Of a stretch of DNA of 64,000 nucleotides, positions 1-8,770 are shown one piece after another. Origin of the DNA: Labrys miyagiensis (lineage in GTDB: Bacteria; Pseudomonadota; Alphaproteobacteria; Rhizobiales; Labraceae); the NCBI RefSeq assembly GCF_030160835.1, contig NZ_BSPC01000028.1, positions 124,001-188,000 of the forward strand. Reading direction: 5' to 3'. The number at the start of each line of letters is the position of its first letter. The stretch's first letter is position 1. The translations under genes were made by a program, and so were the position numbers. A model generated the notes under the pieces. The model saw only the letters and a list, made by a program, of their open reading frames with translations. It had not been told where the DNA came from and searched no databases.

Positions 1-73
1 TCAGGATAGATCACTTTACGATCCCGGATCTGCGAAGCGGCACGATGTGCCGCCTCTTGTCCGGGATGACGAC

Positions 74-544
74 TTACGCCGCGTCGGCCTGAACGCGCAT
101 CGAGATGATCTTGTCGGGGTTCTGCACAGGCTCGCCGCGCTTAATCTTGTCGACGTTCTCCATGCCTTCGACGACCTTACCCCAGACCGTGTACTGGCGA
201 TCGAGGAACTTGGCGTTGTCGAAGACGATGAAGAACTGCGAATTGGCCGAATTCGGCATCGAGGAGCGGGCCATCGAGCAGATGCCGCGCGTGTGCGACT
301 CACCGTTGAACTCAGCCGGCAGGTTCGGATGCGAAGAGCCGCCGGTGCCGGTGCCATGCGGGCAGCCGACCTGCGCCATGAAGCCATCGATCACACGATG
401 GAAGACGATGCCGTCATAGAACTTCTCGCGGGCGAGCAGCTTGATGCGCTCGACATGCTTGGGCGCAAGGTCCGGACGCAGCTCGATGACGACGCGGCCC
501 TTCGTGGTTTCCATGACGATCGTGTTTTCGGGATCGGCGGCCAT
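74..544 (-). CDS. ppiB: Cytoplasmic peptidyl-prolyl cis-trans isomerase (cyclophilin)
   Basis: Cyclophilin-type prolyl isomerase of about 156 residues, which speeds protein folding. The core motifs are clear: FHRVIDGFMAQ, GTGTGGS and SMARSSMPNSANSQFFI, the last holding the conserved Met-Ala-Arg and Gln-Phe-Phe residues of the active site. There is no signal peptide, so it should be cytoplasmic. I start at the ATG at 544, which has an AGGAG-type ribosome binding site about 8 bases upstream; a GTG two codons earlier is also open. It is the last gene of a same-strand run gyrA, coaD, secreted cyclophilin, cyclophilin, and its neighbour is a paralogue. Naming against the other E. coli cyclophilin is by location only. 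Confidence 0.93.
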   Translation of the reverse strand: MAADPENTIVMETTKGRVVIELRPDLAPKHVERIKLLAREKFYDGIVFHRVIDGFMAQVGCPHGTGTGGSSHPNLPAEFNGESHTRGICSMARSSMPNSANSQFFIVFDNAKFLDRQYTVWGKVVEGMENVDKIKRGEPVQNPDKIISMRVQADAA

Positions 545-595
545 AGGCACGCTCCTTTCTCGGTAAAAGCAAAGTGGAATGCAGCGTAGATAGTG

Positions 596-1147
596 TTACT
601 TGGCGCCCGGCGCCAGCTGCATCTTGATGATCTTGTCGGGATTGGTGACCATGCCGTTGTCGGCCTCGTCGCCCTTCTTCAGCTTGTCGATAGCTTCCAT
701 GCCCGAGGTGACTTCACCCACGATGGTGTACTGGCCGTCCAGGCTCGACTGCGGCGCATACATGATGAAGAACTGGGAATTGGCCGAATCCGGATCGGAC
801 GAGCGGGCCATGCCGACGACGCCGCGCACGAACTTGGCCTTGTTGGTGAACTCGGCCTTGAGGTCGGGCAGGTCCGAGCCGCCTGTACCGGTGCCGGTCG
901 GGTCACCAGTCTGGGCCATGAAGCCGTCGATCACGCGGTGAAAGACGATGCCGTTATAGAAGCCGCGCTTCACCAGCGTCTTGATCTGCTCGACATGATG
1001 CGGAGCAAGGTCCGGCCGCAGCTTGATCACGGCACGGCCATAGGCAGTGTCGAGATAGATGGTGTTGGCATCGGCCTGCGCCGCCTGAGCGGGCGCAACA
1101 ACGAAGAGGCCGAACAGCACGGCCAGAACGGAAAGAAGGCGTATCAA
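596..1147 (-). CDS. Secreted/periplasmic cyclophilin-type peptidyl-prolyl isomerase
   Basis: Second cyclophilin, about 183 residues, with FHRVIDGFMAQTGDPTGTG and GMARSSDPDSANSQFFI. A hydrophobic N-terminal signal segment ending in VAPAQA implies export to the periplasm, where it would help fold envelope proteins. The frame stays open far upstream, but the best start is the TTG at 1147: it has a GGGAG site about 8 bases upstream and the signal peptide begins right after it. It lies about 50 bases downstream of coaD and about 50 bases upstream of the cytoplasmic paralogue, so the three are probably co-transcribed. The two cyclophilins look like a tandem duplication in which one copy gained or kept an export signal. 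Confidence 0.9.
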   Translation of the reverse strand: MIRLLSVLAVLFGLFVVAPAQAAQADANTIYLDTAYGRAVIKLRPDLAPHHVEQIKTLVKRGFYNGIVFHRVIDGFMAQTGDPTGTGTGGSDLPDLKAEFTNKAKFVRGVVGMARSSDPDSANSQFFIMYAPQSSLDGQYTIVGEVTSGMEAIDKLKKGDEADNGMVTNPDKIIKMQLAPGAK

Positions 1148-1196
1148 GGAGTTTCTCCCTCGAGGATCTGCGGCGGCCTGCAAGCAGGAGCCGCCG

Positions 1197-1715
1197 TTAT
1201 GGGGCCAGCTTGGCAAACCGGGCTTTGAGACGTCGCAGGGCGCCGGCCGGTACGAATCCGGAAACATCGCCGCCCATTGCCGCGATCTGACGCACAAGCG
1301 TGGCGGTGATAGGGCGCACGATCGGCGATGAAGGGAGAAACACGGTTTGTACCGTCGGCGCAAGGGCTGCGTTCATGCCGGCCATCTGCATTTCGTAATC
1401 GAGGTCGGTGCCGTCCCTGAGACCGCGAATCAAGAGGGTGGCTCCCACTCGGCGCGCCGCGTCCACGGCGAGGTCGGCGAAGGTAACGACTTCGAGCCGG
1501 TCGAGCCCGATCACGGGGCCACAGTCCTCGCGGATCATCTCCACGCGTTCTTCGGCGGAGAAGAGCGGCGTCTTGCCCGGATGCACGCCGATCGCCACGA
1601 CAAGGCGGTCTGCGACAGCAGCCGCATGACGGATGACATCCACATGGCCATTCGTCAATGGGTCGAAGGAACCGGCATAAAAGGCTGTTCGGGGCCCCTG
1701 AATGGCTGAGGTCAT
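1197..1715 (-). CDS. coaD: Phosphopantetheine adenylyltransferase
   Basis: Transfers AMP from ATP to 4'-phosphopantetheine, the penultimate step of coenzyme A synthesis. About 172 residues. The N-terminal nucleotidyltransferase signature [16 protein letters not shown] carries the (T/H)xGH motif, and the later segments [18 protein letters not shown] and [20 protein letters not shown] match the family. Two adjacent ATGs (1718 and 1715) are possible; I take the inner one because a weak GAGAG lies at a better distance from it. The frame extends further upstream but that part has no family similarity. Its place between gyrA and the cyclophilins is usual in Hyphomicrobiales. Confidence 0.95.
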   Translation of the reverse strand: MTSAIQGPRTAFYAGSFDPLTNGHVDVIRHAAAVADRLVVAIGVHPGKTPLFSAEERVEMIREDCGPVIGLDRLEVVTFADLAVDAARRVGATLLIRGLRDGTDLDYEMQMAGMNAALAPTVQTVFLPSSPIVRPITATLVRQIAAMGGDVSGFVPAGALRRLKARFAKLAP

Positions 1716-2099
1716 CATACTCTCGTCTAAAGGCTTAAACCCAACGTATAGGATCTCAGAAAATCCCATTCTGATACACTTCAATCAACAGCCGGGGCTT
1801 CCATCTTCCCGCTTTGTTCGCGCTCATGTGGAACCTTTTATCGGTTCGCGCATTGCCTAGCGGAACAAGCCGGAAAGCGCATCCGCGAAATTGGAAACGC
1901 CAACGGCCCAAAACACCAGGATTGGGTTCGCAGACATGACCATCGGCCCCACCTCACCACCCCCGCCCATCGATCTCGACCCACCTTGCTCGAACTGGCG
2001 TGTGCGAAAACGCACGGCGTGTCACGCTCAAGTTTGGTTAATTAGATCATAAGCAATGCAACAGACATTGACCCCCTGAATTTGGAAGGATGCACGGCA
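1716..2099. other. Intergenic stretch upstream of coaD, no gene seen
   Basis: About 380 bases between the coaD start and the small plus-strand ORF. I see no convincing ORF, RNA gene or strong hairpin. It should hold the coaD promoter (minus strand) and any promoter of the small ORF. Confidence 0.5.
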
Positions 2100-2387
2100 A
2101 TGACATCCGTTCGTATTCGCCCCGTTGTGGCAATTGGCGCCAGCCTCTTCGCTCTCGCTGCAGCTTCGCTGCTCGATGTCGCCCGTATGCAGCCGCAACA
2201 GATGGCGGCCGTCCGCGGCGACCGGCAGACCGTCGCCTCGCTGGCTGGCGACTGCGGCAGGAACAGTTTGATGGCAGCCTGCGCGAGCGGCTCCAGCGAC
2301 TCCTCGGAAGCTATGCCGCCCGTCACCACACTGCAGGTCTTCCAGGATTCCGGCAAGACCACGCTGGTCAAGGTCAGCGTTCACTGA
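2100..2387 (+). CDS. Small putative exported protein, unknown function
   Basis: A 95-residue ORF from the ATG at 2100, with GGAAGGA about 9 bases upstream. The N-terminus (MTSVRIRPVVAIGASLFALA...) looks like a signal peptide or membrane anchor: two arginines, then a hydrophobic stretch of small residues. The rest is polar with two cysteines (GDCGRNSLMAACASG) and ends in KTTLVKVSVH. I do not recognise a family. It sits alone between the convergent ends of coaD and gyrA territory. The ribosome binding site plus signal-like N-terminus favour a real gene, but a chance ORF in GC-rich DNA cannot be excluded. Confidence 0.45.
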   Translation: MTSVRIRPVVAIGASLFALAAASLLDVARMQPQQMAAVRGDRQTVASLAGDCGRNSLMAACASGSSDSSEAMPPVTTLQVFQDSGKTTLVKVSVH

Positions 2388-2593
2388 GATTTCTCGAACT
2401 TACCATCGATGTGATCCAGCCGATGGGCTGACACTGCGATGGTATTCCATCTCCAAGACCCCGGTCTTCGTGCGCATCGGAAGCATGACCGGAACTTCGC
2501 AACGCGGCATCCTGTTATGGGTGCCGCGTTTTTTCTTCGCGAAATCAGAAAGGCCGAAATAGCCTTGCCGCATACGAAAATGCGCCCCGTTAT

Positions 2594-2690
2594 AGCGTTT
2601 TGCGATTTGACGGGATCGGCAAGAATCGCAAAGACGCGTTAAAACAAGGAGTTATAGCAATGAGCGTTTACGTGTAAACGCGCTTTGCTC
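2594..2690 (+). repeat. RIME-like two-hairpin element, copy A
   Basis: About 97 bases with two imperfect palindromes: a left one (GCGTTTTGCGATTTG ... AATCGCAAAGACGCG) and a right one (AGCGTTTACGTGTAAACGC with flanking AGCAA/TTTGCT). The same sequence recurs at 33223-33325 (reverse), 46268-46344 and 51389-51490. It lies just past the gyrA stop codon in the intergenic space. Layout and size resemble the rhizobial RIME class; that assignment is inference. Confidence 0.85.
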
Positions 2691-2726
2691 AGGGGTGCAT
2701 CTGATCATTGGAGTTGAGAGGTCGGC

Positions 2727-5456
2727 TTACTCCTCGCCGCCCTCGTCCTCCTCGCCGCCTTCATCGCTCACGCGCTCCACAGAGACGACCTTCTCGCCGT
2801 CGGCCGTGTTGAAGACGATGACGCCCTGCGAGCCACGGCCAACGATGCGGATGCCGTCGACCGGGCAGCGGATGAGCTGGCCGCCATCCGTGACCAGCAT
2901 GATCTGGTCGGAATGCTCGACCGCATAGGAGGAGACCAGCTTGCCGTTGCGCTGGTTGACCGCCATGGCGACGATGCCCTTACCACCGCGCCCGGTGATG
3001 CGGTACTCATAGGAGGAACTGCGCTTGCCGTAGCCGTTTTCGGAGATGGTAAGGATGAACTCCTCCCCGGCCGACAATTCGGCATAGCGTCCGGTCGAGA
3101 TCTCCACCGATCCCTCCGCCGCCTCTTCGGCATCGTCGGCGACGGCCTCGCCATTCTCGATTTCACCAGCCACGGCGCGGCGCATCTTGAAATAGGCGGC
3201 GCGCTCTTCCGGCGAGATCTCGCGATGGGCGATGATGTCCATGGCGATGACGACATCGTCGCTATCGAGACGGATGCCGCGCACGCCCATGGAATCGCGC
3301 CCCTTGAACACGCGCACATCCGAGACGGGGAAGCGGATGCACTGGCCGAGCGCCGTGGTGAGCAGCACATCGTCAGCCTCGGTGCAGATCGAGACGTCGC
3401 GGATCTGCTCGCCTTCCTCCAGCTTCATGGCGATCTTGCCGGCGCGATTGACCTGGACGAAATCGGAGAGATCATTGCGGCGCACCGTGCCCGACGTGGT
3501 GGCGAACATGATGTGCAGCGTCGCCCACTGGTTCACGTCCTCGGGCAACGGCATGATCGAGGTGATGCGTTCGTCGGATTCGATCGGCAGCAGGTTGATG
3601 AAGGCCTTGCCGCGTGCCTGGGGCGCCGCCAGGGGCAGGCGCCAGACCTTCTCCTTGTAGACCCGGCCCTTGGAAGAGAAGAACAGCACCGGCGTGTGCG
3701 TGTTGGCGACGAACAGCGAGGTGACGAAATCCTCGTCCTTCGTCTGCATGCCCGAACGCCCCTTGCCGCCACGGCGCTGCGCCCGGTAGGTCGAGAGCGG
3801 CACGCGCTTGACATAGCCGGCGTGGGACACGGTCACCACCATGTCCTCCCGCTGGATCAGGTCCTCATCCTCGAAATCGGCGTCGGAATCGAGGATCTCG
3901 GTCATGCGCGGTGTGGCATGGGCGGCCTTGACCTGCTCGAGTTCCGTGCGGGCGATCGCCATGATGCGCGCGCGTGAACGCAGGATGTCGAGATAGTCGC
4001 GGATCTGGTCAGCCAGCGTCTGCAACTCGTCCCCAATCTCGTCGCGACCCAAGGCCGTGAGGCGGGCCAGGCGCAATTCGAGGATGGCGCGCGCCTGGGC
4101 ATCCGAGAGGCGGTAGGTGCCGTCCTCGTTCATCGGATGCTTGGGGTCGTCGACCAGCAGGATCAGCGGCGCGATGTCGCCGACCGGCCAGTCGCGCCCC
4201 ATCAGGGACTCGCGGGCCGAGTTCGGATCCGGGCTGGTGCGGATGATGCGGATGACCTCGTCGATATTCGCGACGGCGGTGGCAAGACCGCACAGGATAT
4301 GGGCGCGGTCGCGTGCCTTGCCGAGCAGATATTTCGTACGGCGGCTGATGACCTCCTCACGGAAGTCGACGAAGGCAGAAATCATGTCCCGAAGATTGAG
4401 GAGTTCGGGCTTGCCGCCGTTCAACGCGACCATATTGGCGCCGAAGCTCGTCTGCAGTGCGGTGAAACGGTAGAGCTGGTTCAACACCACCTCGCCCACC
4501 GCATCACGCTTCAGCTCGATGACGAGGCGCATGCCCTGGCGGTCCGACTCGTCACGGACTTCGGCGATGCCCTCGATCTTCTTCTCGCGCACCAGTTCGG
4601 CGATGCGCTCCTGCAGCGTCGCCTTGTTCACCTGGTAGGGAATCGCCGTGACGACAATGGCATCGCGATCCTTGCGGATCTCCTCGATCGTGGCGCTGGC
4701 GCGCATGATGATCGAGCCGCGGCCGGTATTATAGGCCGAGCGGATGCCCGAGCGCCCGACGATGGTGGCTCCCGTCGGGAAGTCCGGGCCGGGAATGAAC
4801 TCCATCAGATCGTCGACGGAGACGGCGGGATTTTCGATATAGGCCAGGCACCCGTCGATCACTTCGCCGAGATTGTGCGGCGGGATGTTGGTGGCCATGC
4901 CGACAGCAATGCCGCCGGCGCCATTGACCAGCAGGTTCGGGAAACGCGCCGGCAAGACGGTCGGCTCTTCCCTGGTGCCGTCATAGTTCTCCTGGAAGTC
5001 GACGGTATTCTTGTCGATATCGTCGATCATCGCCACGGCCGCCTTGGACATGCGCGATTCCGTGTAGCGCATGGCCGCTGGCGGATCACCGTCCACCGAG
5101 CCGAAATTGCCCTGCCCATCCACCAGCAGCAGCCGCATGGAGAAGGTTTGCGCCATACGCACCAGGGCGTCATAGATCGACTGGTCGCCATGGGGATGGT
5201 ACTGACCCATCACCGCGCCCACGATATTGGCCGACTTGACGTATTTGCGGTCCGGCGTGTGATTGTTCTCATACATCGAGTGAACGATGCGCCGATGCAC
5301 CGGCTTTAGGCCGTCGCGCACGTCGGGCAAAGCGCGGCTCACGATCACGCTCATGGCGTAATCGAGGTAGCTGCGCTTCATTTCATCGGTGATGGAAGTC
5401 GACCGGATGTCGGACGGTTCACCGTCACCCGGCTTCTTGTCGTTTTCGTCAGTCAA
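2727..5456 (-). CDS. gyrA: DNA gyrase subunit A
   Basis: Type IIA topoisomerase subunit of 909 residues that cuts and rejoins DNA to introduce negative supercoils together with GyrB. The catalytic tyrosine is Tyr131 in [11 protein letters not shown], and the GyrA box QRRGGKG is present in the C-terminal DNA-wrapping domain. An acidic insertion ([18 protein letters not shown]) and an acidic tail ([11 protein letters not shown]) decorate the C-terminal domain. The start is a TTG with GAGG seven bases upstream. In the quinolone-resistance region the motif reads [10 protein letters not shown], so the residue equivalent to E. coli Ser83 is Gln92, while Asp87 is kept as Asp96. It is divergent from the amidohydrolase gene and upstream of coaD. 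Confidence 0.98.
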   Translation of the reverse strand: MTDENDKKPGDGEPSDIRSTSITDEMKRSYLDYAMSVIVSRALPDVRDGLKPVHRRIVHSMYENNHTPDRKYVKSANIVGAVMGQYHPHGDQSIYDALVRMAQTFSMRLLLVDGQGNFGSVDGDPPAAMRYTESRMSKAAVAMIDDIDKNTVDFQENYDGTREEPTVLPARFPNLLVNGAGGIAVGMATNIPPHNLGEVIDGCLAYIENPAVSVDDLMEFIPGPDFPTGATIVGRSGIRSAYNTGRGSIIMRASATIEEIRKDRDAIVVTAIPYQVNKATLQERIAELVREKKIEGIAEVRDESDRQGMRLVIELKRDAVGEVVLNQLYRFTALQTSFGANMVALNGGKPELLNLRDMISAFVDFREEVISRRTKYLLGKARDRAHILCGLATAVANIDEVIRIIRTSPDPNSARESLMGRDWPVGDIAPLILLVDDPKHPMNEDGTYRLSDAQARAILELRLARLTALGRDEIGDELQTLADQIRDYLDILRSRARIMAIARTELEQVKAAHATPRMTEILDSDADFEDEDLIQREDMVVTVSHAGYVKRVPLSTYRAQRRGGKGRSGMQTKDEDFVTSLFVANTHTPVLFFSSKGRVYKEKVWRLPLAAPQARGKAFINLLPIESDERITSIMPLPEDVNQWATLHIMFATTSGTVRRNDLSDFVQVNRAGKIAMKLEEGEQIRDVSICTEADDVLLTTALGQCIRFPVSDVRVFKGRDSMGVRGIRLDSDDVVIAMDIIAHREISPEERAAYFKMRRAVAGEIENGEAVADDAEEAAEGSVEISTGRYAELSAGEEFILTISENGYGKRSSSYEYRITGRGGKGIVAMAVNQRNGKLVSSYAVEHSDQIMLVTDGGQLIRCPVDGIRIVGRGSQGVIVFNTADGEKVVSVERVSDEGGEEDEGGEE

Positions 5457-5770
5457 TGCACGGCCTCAAACCGATTCTGGTGCGTTCTTCTAGCCCATTC
5501 CGCCCTGCAACACCACCTTTGCCGACAGGGTGCCAACAGCATTCTTCGATTTATTTTTCAAAGGCTTATTCGATTTTGGCGAGAAAGTGTCGCGGCCCGA
5601 AAACCGCCTCGTCCATGCCGAATTGCGCGCAAGCCGCCTCCTATGCCGCTGCTGATTTTTCCGATTCCCCGAAAACGAGCCCGGAAGCCGAATTTCGATT
5701 TGATTTCCGCCGGCTGGGCCCTACCCTTCATCCAACTGCAACCAGCGCGCCAATGCGCGGCCGAGCCTTC
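5457..5770. other. Divergent intergenic region gyrA / amidohydrolase
   Basis: About 314 bases. The amidohydrolase frame stays open through all of it, but the encoded residues resemble no part of that family, so I treat it as non-coding. It is more AT-rich around 5540-5580 (TTATTTTTCAAAGGCTTATT), a plausible place for the gyrA promoter on the minus strand. No operator or hairpin stands out. Confidence 0.45.
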
Positions 5771-7003
5771 ATGACCTTCGACCTCGTCCTCGCTGGGGCC
5801 CGTATCGGAAGACGGGCCGGTCTCGTTGATATCGGCATCAAGCACGGGCAGATCCTTGCCATCGAAGCGGAATTGACGTCCGATGCGCCCCGCGAAGAGG
5901 CCTGTGGCTGCTTCGTTTTCGGCGGCTTCGTCGATTCCCACATCCACCTCGACAAGGCCTGCATCCTCGATCGCTGCATCATCTGCGAGGGCACGCTCCA
6001 TGAGGCTGTGCGCGAGAGCGCAAGGGCCAAGGCCGCCTTCACGGTCGAGGATGTCTATGCCCGGGCGGCGCGTGTGATCGAAGCTGCCATCTTGCACGGC
6101 ACTATGGCGCTGCGAACCTTTGTCGAGATCGATCCAAGGGCGGGCTTTCGCTCGTTCGAAGCCATCATGGCGATCAAGCGAGACTATGCCTGGGCCATCG
6201 ACGTGCAGGTCTGCGCCTTCGCCCAGGAAGGCACCACCCAGGAGCCGCAAACACTAGCGATGCTGGCACAGGCGCTGCGGCATGGCGCCGATCTCATCGG
6301 CGGCTGTCCCTATACCGATCCCGATCCAGCTGCGCACATCCGTGACATCTTCGATCTCGCGGAGCAACACGCCGTTGCCATCGATTTCCATCTGGATTTC
6401 GATCTCGACCCGTCCGGATCGAACCTCCCTTGCGTGATCGCTGAAACAAGGCGACGTGGCTATGATGGCCGTGTCTCGATCGGGCATGCGACCAAGCTAT
6501 CGGCGATGGCGCCTGACGATGTTCGGACAATCGCCGGCGAGCTTGCCGAAGCCGGCATCGGCGTCACCGTGCTGCCGGCGACCGATCTTTTCCTGCTCGG
6601 TCGGGGTCACGATCGCCTCGTTCCGCGCGGCATCGCGCCTGCCCTCCTTCTGTCCCGCGCCGGCGTCACCACCAGCGCGGCGACCAACAATATTCTCAAT
6701 CCATTCACGCCCTTCGGCGACGCCTCATTGGTGCGAATGGCCAATCTGCTCGCCAATACGGCGCACTTGTCCCGCGATGACGATATCCTGGCGGTCTTCG
6801 CCATGGTGAGCGAGGCGGCCGGAAGCTTGATTGGCCACCCGCAAGGACTGGATGTAGGCAAGGCGGCCGATATCGTCCTGCTCGACGCGGCAGATCCCGT
6901 GTCGGTCGTTCGCGAAATCCGCCCGGCTGTCGCCGGATGGAAACGGGGGAGGAAGACCTTCTCCCGGCCCCGCCCTACGCTCCACCGCCCGGAGCCCCTG
7001 TGA
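5771..7003 (+). CDS. CodA-like amidohydrolase with altered active site
   Basis: Metal-dependent amidohydrolase of about 410 residues, most like the cytosine deaminase branch. The N-terminal metal motif HIHLDK is at residues 57-62, and the TIM-barrel order of the family is kept (HLDF near residue 207, then IGHATKLSAM). Two residues important in E. coli CodA are different. The glutamate after the HCD motif is a Phe in HLDF. The metal-binding Asp segment GHDD is replaced by ATNN (in ATNNILNPFTPFGD). The substrate may therefore not be cytosine. I start at the ATG at 5771; an ATG at 5753 is also possible. No SD is obvious. Downstream qor is convergent, 16 bases away. Confidence 0.8.
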   Translation: MTFDLVLAGARIGRRAGLVDIGIKHGQILAIEAELTSDAPREEACGCFVFGGFVDSHIHLDKACILDRCIICEGTLHEAVRESARAKAAFTVEDVYARAARVIEAAILHGTMALRTFVEIDPRAGFRSFEAIMAIKRDYAWAIDVQVCAFAQEGTTQEPQTLAMLAQALRHGADLIGGCPYTDPDPAAHIRDIFDLAEQHAVAIDFHLDFDLDPSGSNLPCVIAETRRRGYDGRVSIGHATKLSAMAPDDVRTIAGELAEAGIGVTVLPATDLFLLGRGHDRLVPRGIAPALLLSRAGVTTSAATNNILNPFTPFGDASLVRMANLLANTAHLSRDDDILAVFAMVSEAAGSLIGHPQGLDVGKAADIVLLDAADPVSVVREIRPAVAGWKRGRKTFSRPRPTLHRPEPL

Positions 7004-7019
7004 CCGTCGCGGCAGCCGG

Positions 7020-7994
7020 TTAGGGCAGCAGGATGGACGATCCCGTAGTGCCCCGCCCTTCGAGGTCCTCATGCGCCTTGCGGGCATCCTTGAGGGCATA
7101 GCGCTGGTTGACCGGGATCGCGACCTTGCCCGAGGCGACCACGTCGAAGAGGTCGTAGGCGGTAGCGAGCAAATCCTTGCGCTCCGCGACATAGCTGGCG
7201 AGCGTCGGGCGCGTTGCGAAGAGCGAACCCTTCTGGGCCAGGGTCAGGATCGAGAAGGGCTCGACGGGGCCGGAGGCGTTGCCGAAGGAGACCCACATGC
7301 CCCGGGGCTTGATGCAGTCGAGCGAGCCGGGAAAGGTATCCTTGCCAACGCCGTCATAGACCACTTCACATTTCTTGCCGTCCGTGATCTCGGCCACGCG
7401 CTTCACCCAATCCTCCTTGCGGTAGAGGATGGTGTGATCGGCGCCATTGGCCCGCGCGAGTTCGGCCTTTTCTTCCGAACCCACCGTGCCGATCACCGTG
7501 GCGCCAAGCGACTTGATCCATTGGCACAGGATGAGGCCGACGCCGCCGGCGGCGGCATGCACCAGCACCGTCTGGCCGCTTTCGACCGTGAAGGTACGCC
7601 GCACCAGATACTGGGCTGTCATGCCCTTCAGCATCATGCCGGCCGCCTGCTCGTAGGAAATCGCTTCCGGAAGCGGAATCAGGCGCTCGGCTGGATAGGT
7701 GCGCTCGGCGGCATAACTGCCGATGGCGCCGGAATAGGCCACCCTGTCGCCCACCTTGACCTGCGTGACGCCCTCGCCGAGAGCGATCACCTCGCCCGCG
7801 CCCTCGGCACCGAGGGTGAAGGGTATCGAAGGCGCCTTGTAGAGGCCGCTGCGATAATAGGTATCGATGTAATTGACACCGCAGGCATGCTGGCGGATCA
7901 GCGCCTCGCCCGGCCCTGGAGACGCTGTGGGAACATCCTCGAAGGTCAGGACTTCGGGGCCGCCGGTTTGATGAACGCGGATCGCTTCGGGCAT
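7020..7994 (-). CDS. NADPH:quinone oxidoreductase, zinc-independent MDR family
   Basis: About 324 residues of the Qor-type medium-chain dehydrogenase/reductase family, which reduces quinones with NADPH in the cytoplasm. The N-terminal catalytic domain contains HACGVNYIDTYYRSGLY, a Qor hallmark. The Rossmann nucleotide site VLVHAAAGGVGLILCQW follows, then the segment GATVIGTVGSEEKAELARANGADH. It lacks the zinc ligands of alcohol dehydrogenases. The start is the ATG at 7994, with AGGT about 7 bases upstream; a TTG five codons earlier is less likely. It ends 16 bases from the convergent amidohydrolase and starts about 45 bases beyond the terC stop, so it may be co-transcribed with pcs-terC. Confidence 0.93.
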   Translation of the reverse strand: MPEAIRVHQTGGPEVLTFEDVPTASPGPGEALIRQHACGVNYIDTYYRSGLYKAPSIPFTLGAEGAGEVIALGEGVTQVKVGDRVAYSGAIGSYAAERTYPAERLIPLPEAISYEQAAGMMLKGMTAQYLVRRTFTVESGQTVLVHAAAGGVGLILCQWIKSLGATVIGTVGSEEKAELARANGADHTILYRKEDWVKRVAEITDGKKCEVVYDGVGKDTFPGSLDCIKPRGMWVSFGNASGPVEPFSILTLAQKGSLFATRPTLASYVAERKDLLATAYDLFDVVASGKVAIPVNQRYALKDARKAHEDLEGRGTTGSSILLP

Positions 7995-8038
7995 GGCACT
8001 ACCTATCAATAATGAAATCAGGATGACTGCGATTGAGA

Positions 8039-8770
8039 CTACGCCTGGGCCTTCGCCCGGGCGCGCCGTTGCTTGGCCAGGACGTTGACGGTCTCCACAC
8101 CGGCTGCGAACGCCATGGCAAAGTAGATGTAGCCGCGCGGAATATGCATGCCGACACCGTCGGCGACAAGCGAAACGCCGATCAGCAGCAAAAAGGCGAG
8201 AGCCAGCACCTTGGTCGTGGGGTGGCGGTGAATAAAGCCGCCGATCGGCCCGGAAGCCGCATACATGAAGCCCATGGCGATGATCACCGCGGCGATCATC
8301 ACCGGCAGATGCTGCGCCATGCCGATGGCGGTGACGATGGAGTCGATCGAGAAGACGATGTCGATCAGCGTCACCTGCAGGATGATGCCGGTAAAGGCGC
8401 CACCTGCCGCCGCCTGGGGCGGGCCGCCGCCGTCATGCTCGAACTCGTTGTGGATCTCGTGCGTGGCCTTGAACAGCAGGAACAGGCCACCGGCGATCAG
8501 GATGAGATCGCGCCAGGACAGGCCCTTGCCGAAGATCTCCAGCACCGGTTCCGTCAGCCCGATCAGCCAAGTCAGACAGAACAGCAGCAGGAGGCGGAAG
8601 ACCAGCGCCATCAGCAGACCGAGCGAACGGGCTCGACGCGCTTCCGCTGGAGGCAGCTTGGAGACCAGGACCGAAATGAAGACGATGTTGTCGACTCCCA
8701 GGATGATTTCCATGGCCGTCAGCGTGACGAGAGCGGCCCAGGTCTGCGGATCACTGAGGAGCTCGATCAT
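8039..8770 (-). CDS. TerC family integral membrane protein
   Basis: A 243-residue TerC-family protein with about seven membrane segments. The family acid motifs are visible: EIILGVDNIVFISVL near the N-terminus and DIVFSIDSIVTAIGM in the middle, thought to form a metal path across the membrane. TerC relatives are linked to Mn2+ export or to loading metal on exported proteins; here the role is inferred. It overlaps the end of the upstream phosphatidylcholine synthase gene by about 20 bases, implying translational coupling. It is smaller than the Alx-type paralogue at 10683-11642 and lacks its long central loop. Confidence 0.9.
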   Translation of the reverse strand: MIELLSDPQTWAALVTLTAMEIILGVDNIVFISVLVSKLPPAEARRARSLGLLMALVFRLLLLFCLTWLIGLTEPVLEIFGKGLSWRDLILIAGGLFLLFKATHEIHNEFEHDGGGPPQAAAGGAFTGIILQVTLIDIVFSIDSIVTAIGMAQHLPVMIAAVIIAMGFMYAASGPIGGFIHRHPTTKVLALAFLLLIGVSLVADGVGMHIPRGYIYFAMAFAAGVETVNVLAKQRRARAKAQA

